Source: UMGS1901 sp934122115 | Lineage (GTDB): Bacteria; Bacillota; Clostridia; TANB77; CAG-508 | Length of the DNA: 64,000 nt | Reading direction: 5' to 3' | Assembly: GCA_934122115.1 (NCBI GenBank) | Contig: CAKOVU010000002.1 | Location: 124,001 to 188,000, forward strand | Part shown: piece after piece, positions 14,418-24,158 of the stretch | Position numbering within the stretch: the first letter of the stretch is position 1 | Layout: every line of letters starts with the position of its first letter | The notes under the pieces: generated by a model | Seen by the model: only the letters and a program-made list of their open reading frames with translations | Told to the model about the DNA's origin: nothing | Database searches by the model: none | Translations under genes and position numbers: made by a program

Positions 14418-16676
14418 ATGATAGCAGAAGTAATAATAAATAGTAATGTAAAAAACTTAAATAGAATATTTGATTATACAATTCCAGTTGAGCTAGAAAG
14501 TAGAGTAAATATTGGAACTAGAGTTTTTGTGCCCTTTGGCAATATGAAAAAATTAGAAGAAGGATTTGTAATAGGAATAAAGGAAAAATCAGAATACAAA
14601 CTCAAATCAATAGATAGTGTGGAAGAAAAAGGCTGCTTATCAGAAGAAAAGATGGAGCTAGCAAAAATAATGGCACACAGATATTTCTGCAATGTATCAG
14701 ATTGCGTAAAATTAATGCTTCCTCCAGGAACAACTACTAAAAATTTTGAAAATAGAATATCAGATAAACTTCAAAATTTTGTATATTTAAAAAAAGATGA
14801 AGATGAAATAGAAAAGGATATAGAAAACAAGAAAATAAAGTCTGATAAGCAAATAAGAGCTTTACGATTTTTAAAAGAAAATGATGGAACGATTACTACA
14901 GATTTACAGGCTTTTGCAGATGTTTCAAATGCAGTAATAAAAACATTAGAAAAAAATGGTTATATAGAAATAATTAGTAAAGAAGTAGAAAGAAATCCAT
15001 TTATTCATAAAGTTGTGGAAAAAAGCACAGATTTAAAATTAACACAAGAGCAACAGGAGGCATATGAAAAAGTAGCTGCTTGCATGGATTTTGATGAGTA
15101 TGACGAATTTCTATTATTTGGTGTTACTGGTTCGGGAAAAACAGAAGTGTATATTCAATTAATAGAAAAAGCTTTGCAAAATGGCAAAACGAGCATAATG
15201 TTAGTACCTGAGATATCTTTAACACCACAAACAGTTGATAGGTTTATAAGTAGATTTGGTGAAGATAAAATAGCAGTTCTACATAGCAAATTATCTGTGG
15301 GAGAAAGATATGACCAGTGGAAAAAGATAGAAAGAGGAGAAGCAAGAATCGTAATTGGGGCTAGGTCTGCAATTTTTGCACCAGTAAAGGATTTAGGAAT
15401 AATAATAATAGATGAAGAACATGATGAATCTTATAAATCTGAAACAAACCCACGATATAATGCAAAAGATATTGCAAGCTATATAGCCAAAAAAAGCAAC
15501 ATACCTTTTGTTTTAGGAAGTGCTACACCGGATTTGAAAACATACTACAAGGCACTAAATGGAAAAATAGAACTATTGGAGCTTACCAAAAGAGCAAATA
15601 ATTCAAGCTTGCCAGATGTAGAAATAGTAGATCTTAGGCAGGAACTTGCTAATGGAAATAAATCAATGATTAGTACAAGTTTACATGAAAAAATCGAGGA
15701 AAATCTTAAGAATAAGAGACAAACAATATTATTCTTAAACCGAAGAGGCTTTTCTACATTTATAATGTGCAGAGATTGTGGATATACTGCTAAATGTAAG
15801 AACTGTAATATAACACTTACATATCATCTAAATGAAAACAAATTAAAATGCCATTATTGTGGTTATGAAACTAAAGCAATAACAGTTTGCCCTGATTGTG
15901 GTAGCAAGAATATTAGATATTTTGGAACTGGAACTCAAAAGCTGGAAGCTGAAATAAATAAATTGTTTCCACAAGCGTCTACTATAAGAATGGATGTTGA
16001 TACAGTAAGCAAAAAAAATTCGCATGAAGAAATACTTAGAAAGTTTAGAAACGAAGGGATAGATATACTAATAGGAACACAAATGGTAGTAAAAGGTCAC
16101 CATTTTCCAAAGGTTACTCTAGTGGGAGTTATTGCTGCAGATAGCAGTTTAAATATAGACGATTATAGGGCAAGTGAGAAAACATTCCAAATATTAACCC
16201 AAGTAGCGGGAAGAGCAGGAAGGGAAAAAGAAAAAGGAAATGTAATAGTACAAACTTACAATCCAGATAATTTCAGTATCCAATATGCAAAAAGCCAAGA
16301 TTATAAAAAGTTCTATAATACAGAAATACAAATAAGAAAACAATTGAGATATCCGCCATTTTGTGATATAATATTAATTGGTATTAGCGGAAAAAATGTT
16401 AGCGAAGTAGAAAAAATATCCAATAAAGTTTACAAATACATAGATATGCAAAAAGCAAAACGAAACTTAGATATTCACATATTTAAGCCGGTTCCATCGC
16501 CAATAGATAAAATAAAAAATAAAATAAGATGGAGAATAATAATAAAATGCAAGCTTAATGAAAAGATAGTGAGTATGCTGAATGAAACCTTTGAAAAAGC
16601 TAATAAGGAAATAGCAAAAAATGATAAAAGTAAGTTAAGAATCATATGTGATATAAATCCAACAAATATGCTATAA
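14418..16676 (+). CDS. priA: primosomal protein N' (replication restart helicase PriA)
   Basis: A 752-residue superfamily 2 helicase that reloads the replisome at stalled forks. The N-terminal 3'-DNA binding domain starts MIAEVIINSNVKNLNRIFDY. Walker A is LFGVTGSGKTEVY, the DEEH box is IIIDEEHDESYK, and QVAGRAGRE is motif VI. The zinc-binding insertion carries CRDCGYTAKCKNC, then CHYCGYE and CPDCGS. The ATG at 14418 follows AAAGGAAAG; an upstream in-frame ATG at 14361 lies in the terminator region and is rejected. It is the first gene of priA-def-fmt. Confidence 0.96.
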   Translation: MIAEVIINSNVKNLNRIFDYTIPVELESRVNIGTRVFVPFGNMKKLEEGFVIGIKEKSEYKLKSIDSVEEKGCLSEEKMELAKIMAHRYFCNVSDCVKLMLPPGTTTKNFENRISDKLQNFVYLKKDEDEIEKDIENKKIKSDKQIRALRFLKENDGTITTDLQAFADVSNAVIKTLEKNGYIEIISKEVERNPFIHKVVEKSTDLKLTQEQQEAYEKVAACMDFDEYDEFLLFGVTGSGKTEVYIQLIEKALQNGKTSIMLVPEISLTPQTVDRFISRFGEDKIAVLHSKLSVGERYDQWKKIERGEARIVIGARSAIFAPVKDLGIIIIDEEHDESYKSETNPRYNAKDIASYIAKKSNIPFVLGSATPDLKTYYKALNGKIELLELTKRANNSSLPDVEIVDLRQELANGNKSMISTSLHEKIEENLKNKRQTILFLNRRGFSTFIMCRDCGYTAKCKNCNITLTYHLNENKLKCHYCGYETKAITVCPDCGSKNIRYFGTGTQKLEAEINKLFPQASTIRMDVDTVSKKNSHEEILRKFRNEGIDILIGTQMVVKGHHFPKVTLVGVIAADSSLNIDDYRASEKTFQILTQVAGRAGREKEKGNVIVQTYNPDNFSIQYAKSQDYKKFYNTEIQIRKQLRYPPFCDIILIGISGKNVSEVEKISNKVYKYIDMQKAKRNLDIHIFKPVPSPIDKIKNKIRWRIIIKCKLNEKIVSMLNETFEKANKEIAKNDKSKLRIICDINPTNML

Positions 16677-16694
16677 ATGGAAGGAGAAAAAGCA

Positions 16695-17177
16695 ATGGCA
16701 ATAAGGCAAATAAGAATGTCGGATGATGAGATATTAAGAAAACAATCTAGAGTAGTAGAAGTAGTGGATGAAAAAATAAAAGAGCTACTTGATGACATGG
16801 TGGAGACTATGCATAAATATAATGGAGTAGGGATTGCTGGACCACAAGTAGGGATTTTAAAAAGAGTTATAGTAATAGATTTATATGATGGAAGCGAACC
16901 TCTAAAATTAGTGAATCCAGAAATTATAAAAGCAAAAGGAGAACAAGAAGTGGAAGAAGGCTGCTTAAGCTTTCCCAATGAATATGCAAAAATAATAAGA
17001 CCTAAAGAAGTAACTGTTACAGCTTTAAATGAAGAGGGTAAAAAAGTAAAAATAGTGGGCAAAGATTTACTTGCACAAGCACTTGCTCATGAAATAGATC
17101 ATTTAAATGGAATACTTTTTGTGGATAATATGATTCCAGGAACATTAGAATATATAAAGCCAGAAGAGAATGATTAA
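16695..17177 (+). CDS. def: peptide deformylase
   Basis: A 160-residue metalloenzyme that removes the formyl group from nascent Met. All three motifs are present: GVGIAGPQVG, EGCLSFP (Cys ligand) and QALAHEIDHLNG (two His ligands and the catalytic Glu). AAGGAG at 16681 precedes the ATG at 16695, which is preferred to the ATG at 16677 adjoining the priA stop. It is coupled with fmt, the enzyme adding that formyl group. Confidence 0.96.
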   Translation: MAIRQIRMSDDEILRKQSRVVEVVDEKIKELLDDMVETMHKYNGVGIAGPQVGILKRVIVIDLYDGSEPLKLVNPEIIKAKGEQEVEEGCLSFPNEYAKIIRPKEVTVTALNEEGKKVKIVGKDLLAQALAHEIDHLNGILFVDNMIPGTLEYIKPEEND

Positions 17178-17197
17178 AATAGGAGAATTGTGGATAG

Positions 17198-18190
17198 ATG
17201 TTGAAAATTTTATTTATGGGAACTCCAGATTTTGCGATGGAGTCATTAAAGGCACTATATGAAGCCAAGTATAATATAGTTGGAGTAGTAACAAATCCAG
17301 ATAGGCCAAAGGGAAGAGGCATGAAAAAGATTGCCTCGCCAGTTAAGGAATATGCATTAGAAAAGCACCTTGAAGTGTATCAACCAGAAAAAGTTAGAAA
17401 TAACGAAGAATTTTTAAATACAGTGAAAAAAATAAATCCAGATTTGATATGCGTAGTTGCTTATGGAAAAATTTTACCTAAAGAGCTGTTGGAAATTCCA
17501 AAGATGGGATGCATAAATGTTCATGGCTCGCTATTGCCAAAATATAGAGGAGCTGCGCCAATACAGTGGGCAGTACTTAATGGTGATAAAAAAACAGGAA
17601 TTACTACTATGTACATGAACGAAGGAATGGATACAGGAGACATGATTCTGAAAGAAGAAGTTCAGATAGGCAAAAATGAAACTACTGGAGAGCTTTGGGA
17701 AAGATTGAGCAAAATAGGAGCAAAATTGTTGGTGGAAACTGTTGAAAAAATTGAAGATGGAACAGCACCAAGAGAAAAACAACCTGAAGATTTTACTATG
17801 GCTCCAATGTTACATAAGGAAATGGCAAACATAGATTGGGACAAAAAGGATGCAACACAAATAAAAAATTTAGTTAGAGGATTAAATCCAATTATGGGGG
17901 CATATACGTATTTAAATGGAAAGAAAATAAAATTCTGGAAAGTAGAAAAATTAACTACAGAAGAGCTTGCTGAAAAGTATAATGAAATGAATGAATACAT
18001 GGATTATATAAAAAAAATGCAACCAGGTACAGTTTTATTTTCAAATGCAAAACAAGGCTTGTATATAAAATGCAATAATGATATAATTTCGGTAATAGAA
18101 ATACAAGGGGAAAACTCAAGAAAAATGAATATATTAGATTTTTTGAGAGGAAACCCAATCAATGCTGGAGAAATATTTCAAAATTTATAA
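17198..18190 (+). CDS. fmt: methionyl-tRNA formyltransferase
   Basis: A 330-residue enzyme transferring formyl from 10-formyl-THF to Met-tRNA(fMet). The catalytic core reads ILFMGTPDFAMESL, NVHGSLLPKYRGAAPIQWAV with the Asn-His pair, and GITTMYMNEGMDTGDM. The C-terminal OB-like tRNA domain follows. The substrate supply fits the fhs gene at 22484. AGGAG (17181-17185) is 12 bases from the ATG. The last bases overlap nothing, but the next gene's ribosome site begins just after the stop. Confidence 0.96.
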   Translation: MLKILFMGTPDFAMESLKALYEAKYNIVGVVTNPDRPKGRGMKKIASPVKEYALEKHLEVYQPEKVRNNEEFLNTVKKINPDLICVVAYGKILPKELLEIPKMGCINVHGSLLPKYRGAAPIQWAVLNGDKKTGITTMYMNEGMDTGDMILKEEVQIGKNETTGELWERLSKIGAKLLVETVEKIEDGTAPREKQPEDFTMAPMLHKEMANIDWDKKDATQIKNLVRGLNPIMGAYTYLNGKKIKFWKVEKLTTEELAEKYNEMNEYMDYIKKMQPGTVLFSNAKQGLYIKCNNDIISVIEIQGENSRKMNILDFLRGNPINAGEIFQNL

Positions 18191-18209
18191 AATTAATGGA
18201 GAAGAACTT

Positions 18210-18731
18210 ATGATTAAAAATGGTGATAAAGGAATAACCTTAGTTAGCTTAGTAATAACAATTGCTGTATTGATGATTTTATCAGGAGTTGTGCTAACGG
18301 CTACTGTGACAAATAATGCTTTTTTAGATAAAACCAAAGAGGCAAAACATAATGAAATAGATGCAGAAAATGAAATGCAAGGTAAAATTGATGAGATAAA
18401 ATCAGATTCTACGGCAGGTAATGATGATGGAGTGATAGAAAAAACTGATACTGTTGCACCAGTAATAAATAATGTAGTAATAATAAATTTAACATCTAGT
18501 AGTTTTGATGTTTGGACAGAAGTTACGGAAAAAGGCAGCGGAATAAGTAAAATAGAGTATACAATAGATGGAAAAACATGGTATCCAACAAATGCAGATT
18601 CTAATAACGCAGTAGAATACAAGCATTCTTTTAAAAACTTAAAAGCAAAAACAAGATATACTTTGATAGTAAAGGCAACAGATGTGGTTGGAAAATACTC
18701 AACTTATTCAATGTCTGTAGAAACTAAATAA
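18210..18731 (+). CDS. prepilin-like protein with a fibronectin-like domain
   Basis: A 173-residue protein starting MIKNGDKGITLVSLVITIAV, a prepilin-type leader with the same GITLV motif as the other surface genes here. A helical linker runs to about residue 75. Then a beta-sandwich of Fn3/Big type, with APVINNVVIINLTSSSFDVW and YTLIVKATDVVGKYS. It starts at ATG 18210 behind GGAGAAG. An in-frame upstream ATG at 18162 lies inside fmt. Unlike four of the others it has no inverted-repeat leader and appears to be cotranscribed with fmt. Confidence 0.75.
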   Translation: MIKNGDKGITLVSLVITIAVLMILSGVVLTATVTNNAFLDKTKEAKHNEIDAENEMQGKIDEIKSDSTAGNDDGVIEKTDTVAPVINNVVIINLTSSSFDVWTEVTEKGSGISKIEYTIDGKTWYPTNADSNNAVEYKHSFKNLKAKTRYTLIVKATDVVGKYSTYSMSVETK

Positions 18732-18837
18732 ATATTTACAAAACTTATTTTAAAATCTTGTAAAAAACTTTGGTTATTGATATACTATATATGGTATAAT
18801 ATTTATTATAAATATAAATAATGGAGGTAATATTATT

Positions 18838-19263
18838 ATGGAAAATGAAGAAAATGTAAAAGAAAATGAAGTGGTTGTAGAAAACACTCAAGGGGAAACA
18901 AATACAATAAAAATATCAGATGATGTTGTTGCTGTTATAGCTGGAAAGGCTGTGGCTGATGCTCCAGGAGTATTTGCAATGGCAGGCGGATTTGCAGGCG
19001 GAATTTCTGAAGTTTTAAGTGGTAAGAAAAACCTATCAAAAGGAATAAAAGTTGATGTTGGAGAGAAAGAAACAAAGATAGATGTAAATATTATAGTTGA
19101 TTATGGAGTAAGAATTCCAGATATAGCATTTGATATACAAAATAGAGTAAAGAGTGCTGTAGAAGGAATGACAGGATTAAAAGTAACAGCTGTTAATGTA
19201 CATGTTCAAGGTGTTAACACAGAAGCAAATACAGAAGCAGACGACACAGATTCAGAAAACTAA
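18838..19263 (+). CDS. Asp23/Gls24 family envelope stress protein
   Basis: A 141-residue protein with the Asp23 core, TIKISDDVVAVIAGKAVADA and VDVGEKETKIDVNIIVDYGVRI (a continuous beta-alpha pattern), then KVTAVNVHVQGV. Asp23 proteins coat the inner membrane face through the anchor AmaP. That partner is encoded next (19334), with the companion DUF2273 protein after it. Acidic tails flank both ends. AATGGAGG precedes the ATG. Confidence 0.92.
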   Translation: MENEENVKENEVVVENTQGETNTIKISDDVVAVIAGKAVADAPGVFAMAGGFAGGISEVLSGKKNLSKGIKVDVGEKETKIDVNIIVDYGVRIPDIAFDIQNRVKSAVEGMTGLKVTAVNVHVQGVNTEANTEADDTDSEN

Positions 19264-19278
19264 TAAAATTAATTTAAT

Positions 19279-19305
19279 AGAAGTTGGATCTAACATCCAA
19301 CTTCT
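19279..19305 (+). promoter_or_regulatory. intercistronic hairpin after asp23
   Basis: AGAAGTTGGAT (19279-19289) pairs with ATCCAACTTCT (19295-19305). There is no T-run, so it probably stabilises the asp23 message or sets expression relative to amaP. Confidence 0.5.
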
Positions 19306-19333
19306 AATATCTAATAAGAAAGGTAGAGTTTAA

Positions 19334-19894
19334 ATGAAATTTTTAGATAAATTAGCATTAGTATTATTTTCTATGATTATATTAATAATATCAATAATTA
19401 CATGTTTAACAATATTTGGATGGGTAAATTTAGCAACAATAAATTTATTATTCACAGATGCCCTAGCAAACAAAGTTACATGTAATGTTTTACTAGGAGT
19501 AAATGTAGTATTTATACTATTAGCATTGAAAGCATTGTTTTTTGGCTCTGTTTCAAAAGGCGAAGAAAAATATAATGATGGTATATTGCTTGAAAATGAC
19601 GATGGAAAATTGTTAATAACAAAAGAAACTTTGATAAGCATGATAAATGCAGTTGTTGCAGGATTTGAAGGTGTAAAAAACTGTCAAACAAGAGTTAATT
19701 TAGATAAAGATAATAATTTATCAATAGTATTAACAATAGAAGCAACAAGTAACACAATAATAAAAGAGCTAAGTAATAACTTGCAAATAAAAATAAAAGA
19801 AAAAATAAAAGAATCTTTAGACTTAGATGTTACAAGCATAAATATAAGAATAAAAAATATAGTAGAATCAAAAGCAGAAAATATTAATATTTAA
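19334..19894 (+). CDS. amaP: alkaline shock response membrane anchor protein AmaP
   Basis: A 186-residue protein with two N-terminal membrane segments (about 8-30 and 47-67) and a C-terminal Asp23-like domain (LLITKETLISMINAVV, QTRVNLDKDNNLSIVLTIEA). It anchors Asp23 to the membrane. AGAAAGG lies upstream of the ATG. Gene order asp23-amaP-DUF2273 is a known cluster. Confidence 0.88.
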   Translation: MKFLDKLALVLFSMIILIISIITCLTIFGWVNLATINLLFTDALANKVTCNVLLGVNVVFILLALKALFFGSVSKGEEKYNDGILLENDDGKLLITKETLISMINAVVAGFEGVKNCQTRVNLDKDNNLSIVLTIEATSNTIIKELSNNLQIKIKEKIKESLDLDVTSINIRIKNIVESKAENINI

Positions 19895-19927
19895 GAGAAG
19901 TTTTATATTGAAGGGAAAGAGTTTAAT

Positions 19928-20131
19928 ATGGAAAATATAAAAAAATTCTTAGAAACATATGGAGGAGCGATAATAGGAGCACTTGTTGCAATATTAATTT
20001 TGTGTACTCGTTTATATGATTTAATAATGTGGATTATTTTCATAGCACTTGGAATTTTTATAGGAAATTATATACAAAGAAATAAAACAGAAGTAAAAGA
20101 AAAATTAAAGAATTTCATAGATAGATTATAA
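19928..20131 (+). CDS. DUF2273 small integral membrane protein
   Basis: A 67-residue protein with two membrane helices around IIGALVAILILCTRLYDLIM and WIIFIALGIFIGNYI, and a basic amphipathic C-terminus. It is typical of DUF2273 proteins found with Asp23/AmaP; its precise role is unknown. GGGAAAG is upstream, and nusB follows after 10 bases. Confidence 0.88.
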   Translation: MENIKKFLETYGGAIIGALVAILILCTRLYDLIMWIIFIALGIFIGNYIQRNKTEVKEKLKNFIDRL

Positions 20132-20141
20132 GGGGAAATAA

Positions 20142-20546
20142 ATGGAAGAAAGAACAAGTAGGGAATTAGCATTTTGCTACATATATAGCCAGGAAATACA
20201 AAAACAAAATAGCAGAAATCAAGTAAAATTATTTTTAGATTGCAATGATATAGAAGATATTAAAACAAGAGAATATGTAAAAGACATTGCAGGCGGAATA
20301 AAGCAAAATGAAGAAGAGATAGAAAAAATAATATCAGAAAATTTAAAAAAAGGATGGACAATAGAAAGAATTTCTACTGTTGATTTAGCCTTATTAAAAT
20401 TAGCTATATATGAAATAAAATATAGAGAGTTGCCATACAAAATTGCAATAAATGAAGCTGTAAAATATGCTAAAGTTTATGGTGAAGATACGTCTGCTTC
20501 ATTCATTAATGGTGTGTTGGCAAGTGTTGTACAAGAAGAAAATTAA
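20142..20546 (+). CDS. nusB: transcription antitermination factor NusB
   Basis: A 134-residue all-helical protein. It starts RTSRELAFCYIYSQEI and ends with the signature ELPYKIAINEAVKYAKVYG then DTSASFINGVLASV. It binds boxA RNA with NusE for rRNA antitermination. AGGGGA is upstream of the ATG. It is cotranscribed with xseA and xseB. Confidence 0.94.
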   Translation: MEERTSRELAFCYIYSQEIQKQNSRNQVKLFLDCNDIEDIKTREYVKDIAGGIKQNEEEIEKIISENLKKGWTIERISTVDLALLKLAIYEIKYRELPYKIAINEAVKYAKVYGEDTSASFINGVLASVVQEEN

Positions 20547-20564
20547 TAGAAGAAGGAATAAATA

Positions 20565-21770
20565 GTGGAAGTTAGCCCAGAAATATTAACAGTAGCTGAT
20601 TTAAATAAATATATAAAAGAAAAAATAGATAATGATGAAAGATTAAACAATGTGCTGATAAAAGGTGAAATTTCAAATTTCAAGAATCATTATACAGGTC
20701 ATATGTATTTTACTTTAAAAGATGAAAAATCATTGATTAAATGTGTAATGTTCAAAACATATACAGCACATTTATCTTTTATGCCTAAAGATGGAATGAA
20801 AGTAGTTATATTAGGCTCTGTATCTGTATTTGAGAGAGACGGTGTATATCAAATATATGCAAAGGCGATGAAACAAGATGGATTGGGAAGCTTATATGAA
20901 GCGTATGAAAAGCTAAAATTAAAATTAGAAGATGAAGGATTATTTGATGCTTCACATAAAGTAAAAATTCCATATATGCCGAAAACGATTGGAGTATTAA
21001 CTGCAAGTACAGGTGCTGTAATAAGGGATATAATAAATGTAAGTACTAGAAGAAATCCTAATGTACATATAAGATTGTATCCAGTGCCAGTACAAGGGCC
21101 AACAGCAGCTGAGCAAATTGTAAATGGTATCAAATTTATGAATGAAAACAAACTAGCAGATGTTTTAATTGTTGGTAGAGGAGGAGGTTCATTAGAAGAC
21201 TTATGGCCATTTAACGAAGAAATTGTGGCAAGAGCAATATATGAATCTGAAATTCCAATAATATCAGCAGTTGGTCATGAAACAGATTTTACAATAGCAG
21301 ATTTTGTGGCAGATTTAAGAGCACCAACACCATCTGCAGCAGCAGAGTTGGCAGTACAAAAAATAGATGATGTGAAAGAATTATTAAGTAATTATCAGAA
21401 TAGAAATAAATTAGCATTAAAGAAAAAATTGCAATTAATGAGATTGGAATATGAAAAATGCATGACGAAACAAGTTTTTACCAATCCATTGCAAAAAATA
21501 AACGAACAATATATGGTGCTAGATATGAAAGTAAAGAAATTACAAAATAGTATTTCAAATAAAATAAAAGAAGAAAAGACCAAATATGTAAAAAGTGTGG
21601 CTAAATTGGATGCATTAAGTCCATTAAAAACATTGGCAAGAGGTTATAGTATAGTGTCTTTAGATAATGGAAATGATAAAGATGTAATAATATCTGCAGA
21701 GCAATTAAAGAAAGATGATAAAATAAATGTAAAGTTTGCAGATGGAGATGTAAAAGCGATTATTTCTTAG
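20565..21770 (+). CDS. xseA: exodeoxyribonuclease VII large subunit
   Basis: A 401-residue subunit. The N-terminal OB fold (VLIKGEISNFKNHYTGHMYF) is followed by the catalytic core with ISAVGHETDFTIADFVAD, RAPTPSAAAELAV and the GRGGGSLEDLWPFN box, and then a coiled-coil region that binds XseB. The start is GTG at 20565 behind AGAAGGAA. With XseB it degrades single-stranded DNA into oligonucleotides. Confidence 0.95.
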   Translation: MEVSPEILTVADLNKYIKEKIDNDERLNNVLIKGEISNFKNHYTGHMYFTLKDEKSLIKCVMFKTYTAHLSFMPKDGMKVVILGSVSVFERDGVYQIYAKAMKQDGLGSLYEAYEKLKLKLEDEGLFDASHKVKIPYMPKTIGVLTASTGAVIRDIINVSTRRNPNVHIRLYPVPVQGPTAAEQIVNGIKFMNENKLADVLIVGRGGGSLEDLWPFNEEIVARAIYESEIPIISAVGHETDFTIADFVADLRAPTPSAAAELAVQKIDDVKELLSNYQNRNKLALKKKLQLMRLEYEKCMTKQVFTNPLQKINEQYMVLDMKVKKLQNSISNKIKEEKTKYVKSVAKLDALSPLKTLARGYSIVSLDNGNDKDVIISAEQLKKDDKINVKFADGDVKAIIS

Positions 21771-21786
21771 TGAAAGGATAATAAAA

Positions 21787-22023
21787 ATGAGTGATAAAAA
21801 AGAATTAAATTTTGAAGAAGCTATGGAAAAATTAGAAAAAATATCAACAGAATTAGAAGATGGAAAATTAACGTTGGATGAATCTGTTGAAAAATTTGAA
21901 GAAGGAATGAAGTTATCAAAAGTATGTAATGATATTTTAGAAAAAGCAGAGAAAAAAATTACAATGCTTGTAAGAGATGGTGAAGATTTAAAAGAAGTAG
22001 ATTTTGTGCCAAACGAAGACTAG
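21787..22023 (+). CDS. xseB: exodeoxyribonuclease VII small subunit
   Basis: A 78-residue helical protein with NFEEAMEKLEKISTELEDG, LTLDESVEKFEEGMKL and the tail KKITMLVRDGEDL. Several copies wrap one XseA. It lies 16 bases after xseA and is translated from ATG behind GAAAGGA. Confidence 0.94.
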   Translation: MSDKKELNFEEAMEKLEKISTELEDGKLTLDESVEKFEEGMKLSKVCNDILEKAEKKITMLVRDGEDLKEVDFVPNED

Positions 22024-22037
22024 AATGGGGAAATACA

Positions 22038-22469
22038 ATGGATTTTTATAATGATTACAGATATATAATAGTTCCATTTTTTACATGGGTTGCTATTCAA
22101 ATTTTCAAAGTAATATGGGATTTAGTTACAACAAAAAAATTTAACTTTAAAAGAGTATTAGGAGCAGGAGGAATGCCAAGTGCACACTCTGCTGTAGTAG
22201 TAGCACTTACAACAATGGTTGGAAGAAGCCAAGGCACCACTTCGCCTATGTTTGGAATAGCATTAATTTTTTCGTTAGTGGTTATGTATGATGCTACTGG
22301 AGTAAGAAGAGAAGCGGGGAAGCAAGCTCATTTATTAAATGAAATTATAAACACACCAGGATTAAGCCAGGTGCAAGTAAAAGAAAAACTTGTTGAAGCA
22401 TTGGGGCATACACCAATACAAGTTTTTGTGGGAGCATTGGTAGGATTTATAATAGGAATGATTTTTTAA
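22038..22469 (+). CDS. divergent PAP2 family membrane protein (DUF212)
   Basis: A 143-residue membrane protein with the PAP2-like signature GGMPSAHSAVVVALTTMVGR and VVMYDATGVRREAGKQA, and a C-terminal GHTPIQVFVGALVGFIIGMIF block (the final membrane helix). These YuiD-like proteins resemble phosphatidic acid phosphatases, but their substrate is unknown. AATGGGG lies before the ATG. It is within the xse-fhs run. Confidence 0.9.
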   Translation: MDFYNDYRYIIVPFFTWVAIQIFKVIWDLVTTKKFNFKRVLGAGGMPSAHSAVVVALTTMVGRSQGTTSPMFGIALIFSLVVMYDATGVRREAGKQAHLLNEIINTPGLSQVQVKEKLVEALGHTPIQVFVGALVGFIIGMIF

Positions 22470-22483
22470 ATAAAGGGGTGTAG

Positions 22484-24151
22484 ATGATGAAGGATATAGA
22501 GATTGCAAGAAGTGTAAAATTGGATAAGATTACAGATATTGCTAATAGAATTGGTATAATGGAAAATGAAATAGAGCAATATGGTAATTACAAGGCTAAA
22601 TTAGATAATGAAGCAATAGCAAATAGATTAAGAGAGAAAAAAGATGGAAAATTAATTTTAGTTACTTCAATTAACCCTACACCTTTAGGAGAAGGAAAAA
22701 CAACAATTGCAATAGGACTAGCAGATGGTTTAAGAAAAATAGGAAAGAAATCTATTCTTGCACTAAGGGAGCCTTCTTTGGGACCAGTATTTGGCATAAA
22801 AGGCGGAGCAACTGGTGGAGGATATTCACAGGTAGCACCTATGGAAGATATAAATTTACATTTTAATGGAGATATACATGCAATTACATCTGCCAATAAT
22901 TTATTATCAGCTTTAATTGATAATCATATCTATTATGGAAATGAATTACAATTTGACAAAGTAATTTGGAAAAGATGTGTAGATTTAAATGATAGGCAGT
23001 TAAGAAAAGTAGAAACAGGCTTATCAGGAGAGAAAAATATTGTTCCAAGAGAAGACGGTTTTGATATTTCCGTTGCTTCTGAGATAATGGCAATTTTATG
23101 CTTAGCAACAGATATTAAAGATTTAAAAAGAAGAATTGGAAATATAATAGTTGGTTATAATAAAAATGGAAAACCAATAACAGCAAGAGATTTACACGCA
23201 GAAGGAAGTTTAACAGTTCTGTTAAAAGATGCAATAAAACCTAATTTAGTACAAACTTTAGAGCATACACCAGCATTGATTCATGGAGGACCTTTTGCAA
23301 ATATTGCACATGGCTGCAATAGTGTGATTGCTACAAAAACAGCGATGAAATTAGGGGATTATGTTGTAACAGAAGCTGGATTCGGTTCGGATTTAGGAGC
23401 AGAAAAGTTTTTAGATATAAAATGTAGAAAAGCAGAAATCAAACCAGATGCAGTAGTATGTGTAGCAACAATTAGAGCACTAAAATACCATGGCGGTCAG
23501 CCAAAAGAAGAAGTTGAAATAGAAAATTTAGAAGCATTAAAAAATGGAATAAAGAATTTAAATAAACATATAGAAAATTTAAAAGAAAAATTTGGATTGA
23601 ACACAATTGTTGCTATAAATAAGTTTCCTACTGATACTGCTAATGAAATAGAGTTACTAAAATCAGAATTAGAAAAACAAGGAGTAAATATTAGTTTAGC
23701 CGAAAATCATCAAAAAGGCGGAGATGGAATAATTGATTTAGCTAATAAAGTAGTTGAGCTAGCTGAACAAGAAGAAAACTTTAAATATATTTATGATAAC
23801 GAAGATTCTATAGAAACAAAAATAGAAAAGGTTGCGAAAAATATTTATGGAGCTTCTGGAGTAGAATATTCGGAAAAAGCTATAGAAGAAATTAGAAAAA
23901 TAGATGAAATGGGCTATTCAAAATACCCTGTATGCATTGCAAAAACACAATATTCTTTCTCTGATGATCCAAAAAAATTAGAATGTAAAGAAGAGTTTAA
24001 AATACATGTAAATGAGATACAACTAAAAGCCGGAGCAGAATTTATAGTTGCCATTACTGGAAAAATAATGACAATGCCAGGACTACCAAGAGTTCCAGCG
24101 GCAGAAAATATCGATATAGATGAAAATGGAAATATAATAGGAATATTCTAA
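22484..24151 (+). CDS. fhs: formate--tetrahydrofolate ligase
   Basis: A 555-residue ATP-dependent enzyme making 10-formyl-THF from formate. The P-loop reads TSINPTPLGEGKTTIAIGLA. Other family blocks are PVFGIKGGATGGGYSQV, HTPALIHGGPFANIAHGCNS, VTEAGFGSDLGAEKF and the C-terminal MPGLPRVPAAENIDID. Its product feeds Fmt (17198) and purine synthesis, and the enzyme is central to acetogenic one-carbon metabolism where present. Two adjacent ATGs (22484, 22487) follow GGGGTG; either may be used. Confidence 0.97.
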   Translation: MMKDIEIARSVKLDKITDIANRIGIMENEIEQYGNYKAKLDNEAIANRLREKKDGKLILVTSINPTPLGEGKTTIAIGLADGLRKIGKKSILALREPSLGPVFGIKGGATGGGYSQVAPMEDINLHFNGDIHAITSANNLLSALIDNHIYYGNELQFDKVIWKRCVDLNDRQLRKVETGLSGEKNIVPREDGFDISVASEIMAILCLATDIKDLKRRIGNIIVGYNKNGKPITARDLHAEGSLTVLLKDAIKPNLVQTLEHTPALIHGGPFANIAHGCNSVIATKTAMKLGDYVVTEAGFGSDLGAEKFLDIKCRKAEIKPDAVVCVATIRALKYHGGQPKEEVEIENLEALKNGIKNLNKHIENLKEKFGLNTIVAINKFPTDTANEIELLKSELEKQGVNISLAENHQKGGDGIIDLANKVVELAEQEENFKYIYDNEDSIETKIEKVAKNIYGASGVEYSEKAIEEIRKIDEMGYSKYPVCIAKTQYSFSDDPKKLECKEEFKIHVNEIQLKAGAEFIVAITGKIMTMPGLPRVPAAENIDIDENGNIIGIF

Positions 24152-24158
24152 TTGTATA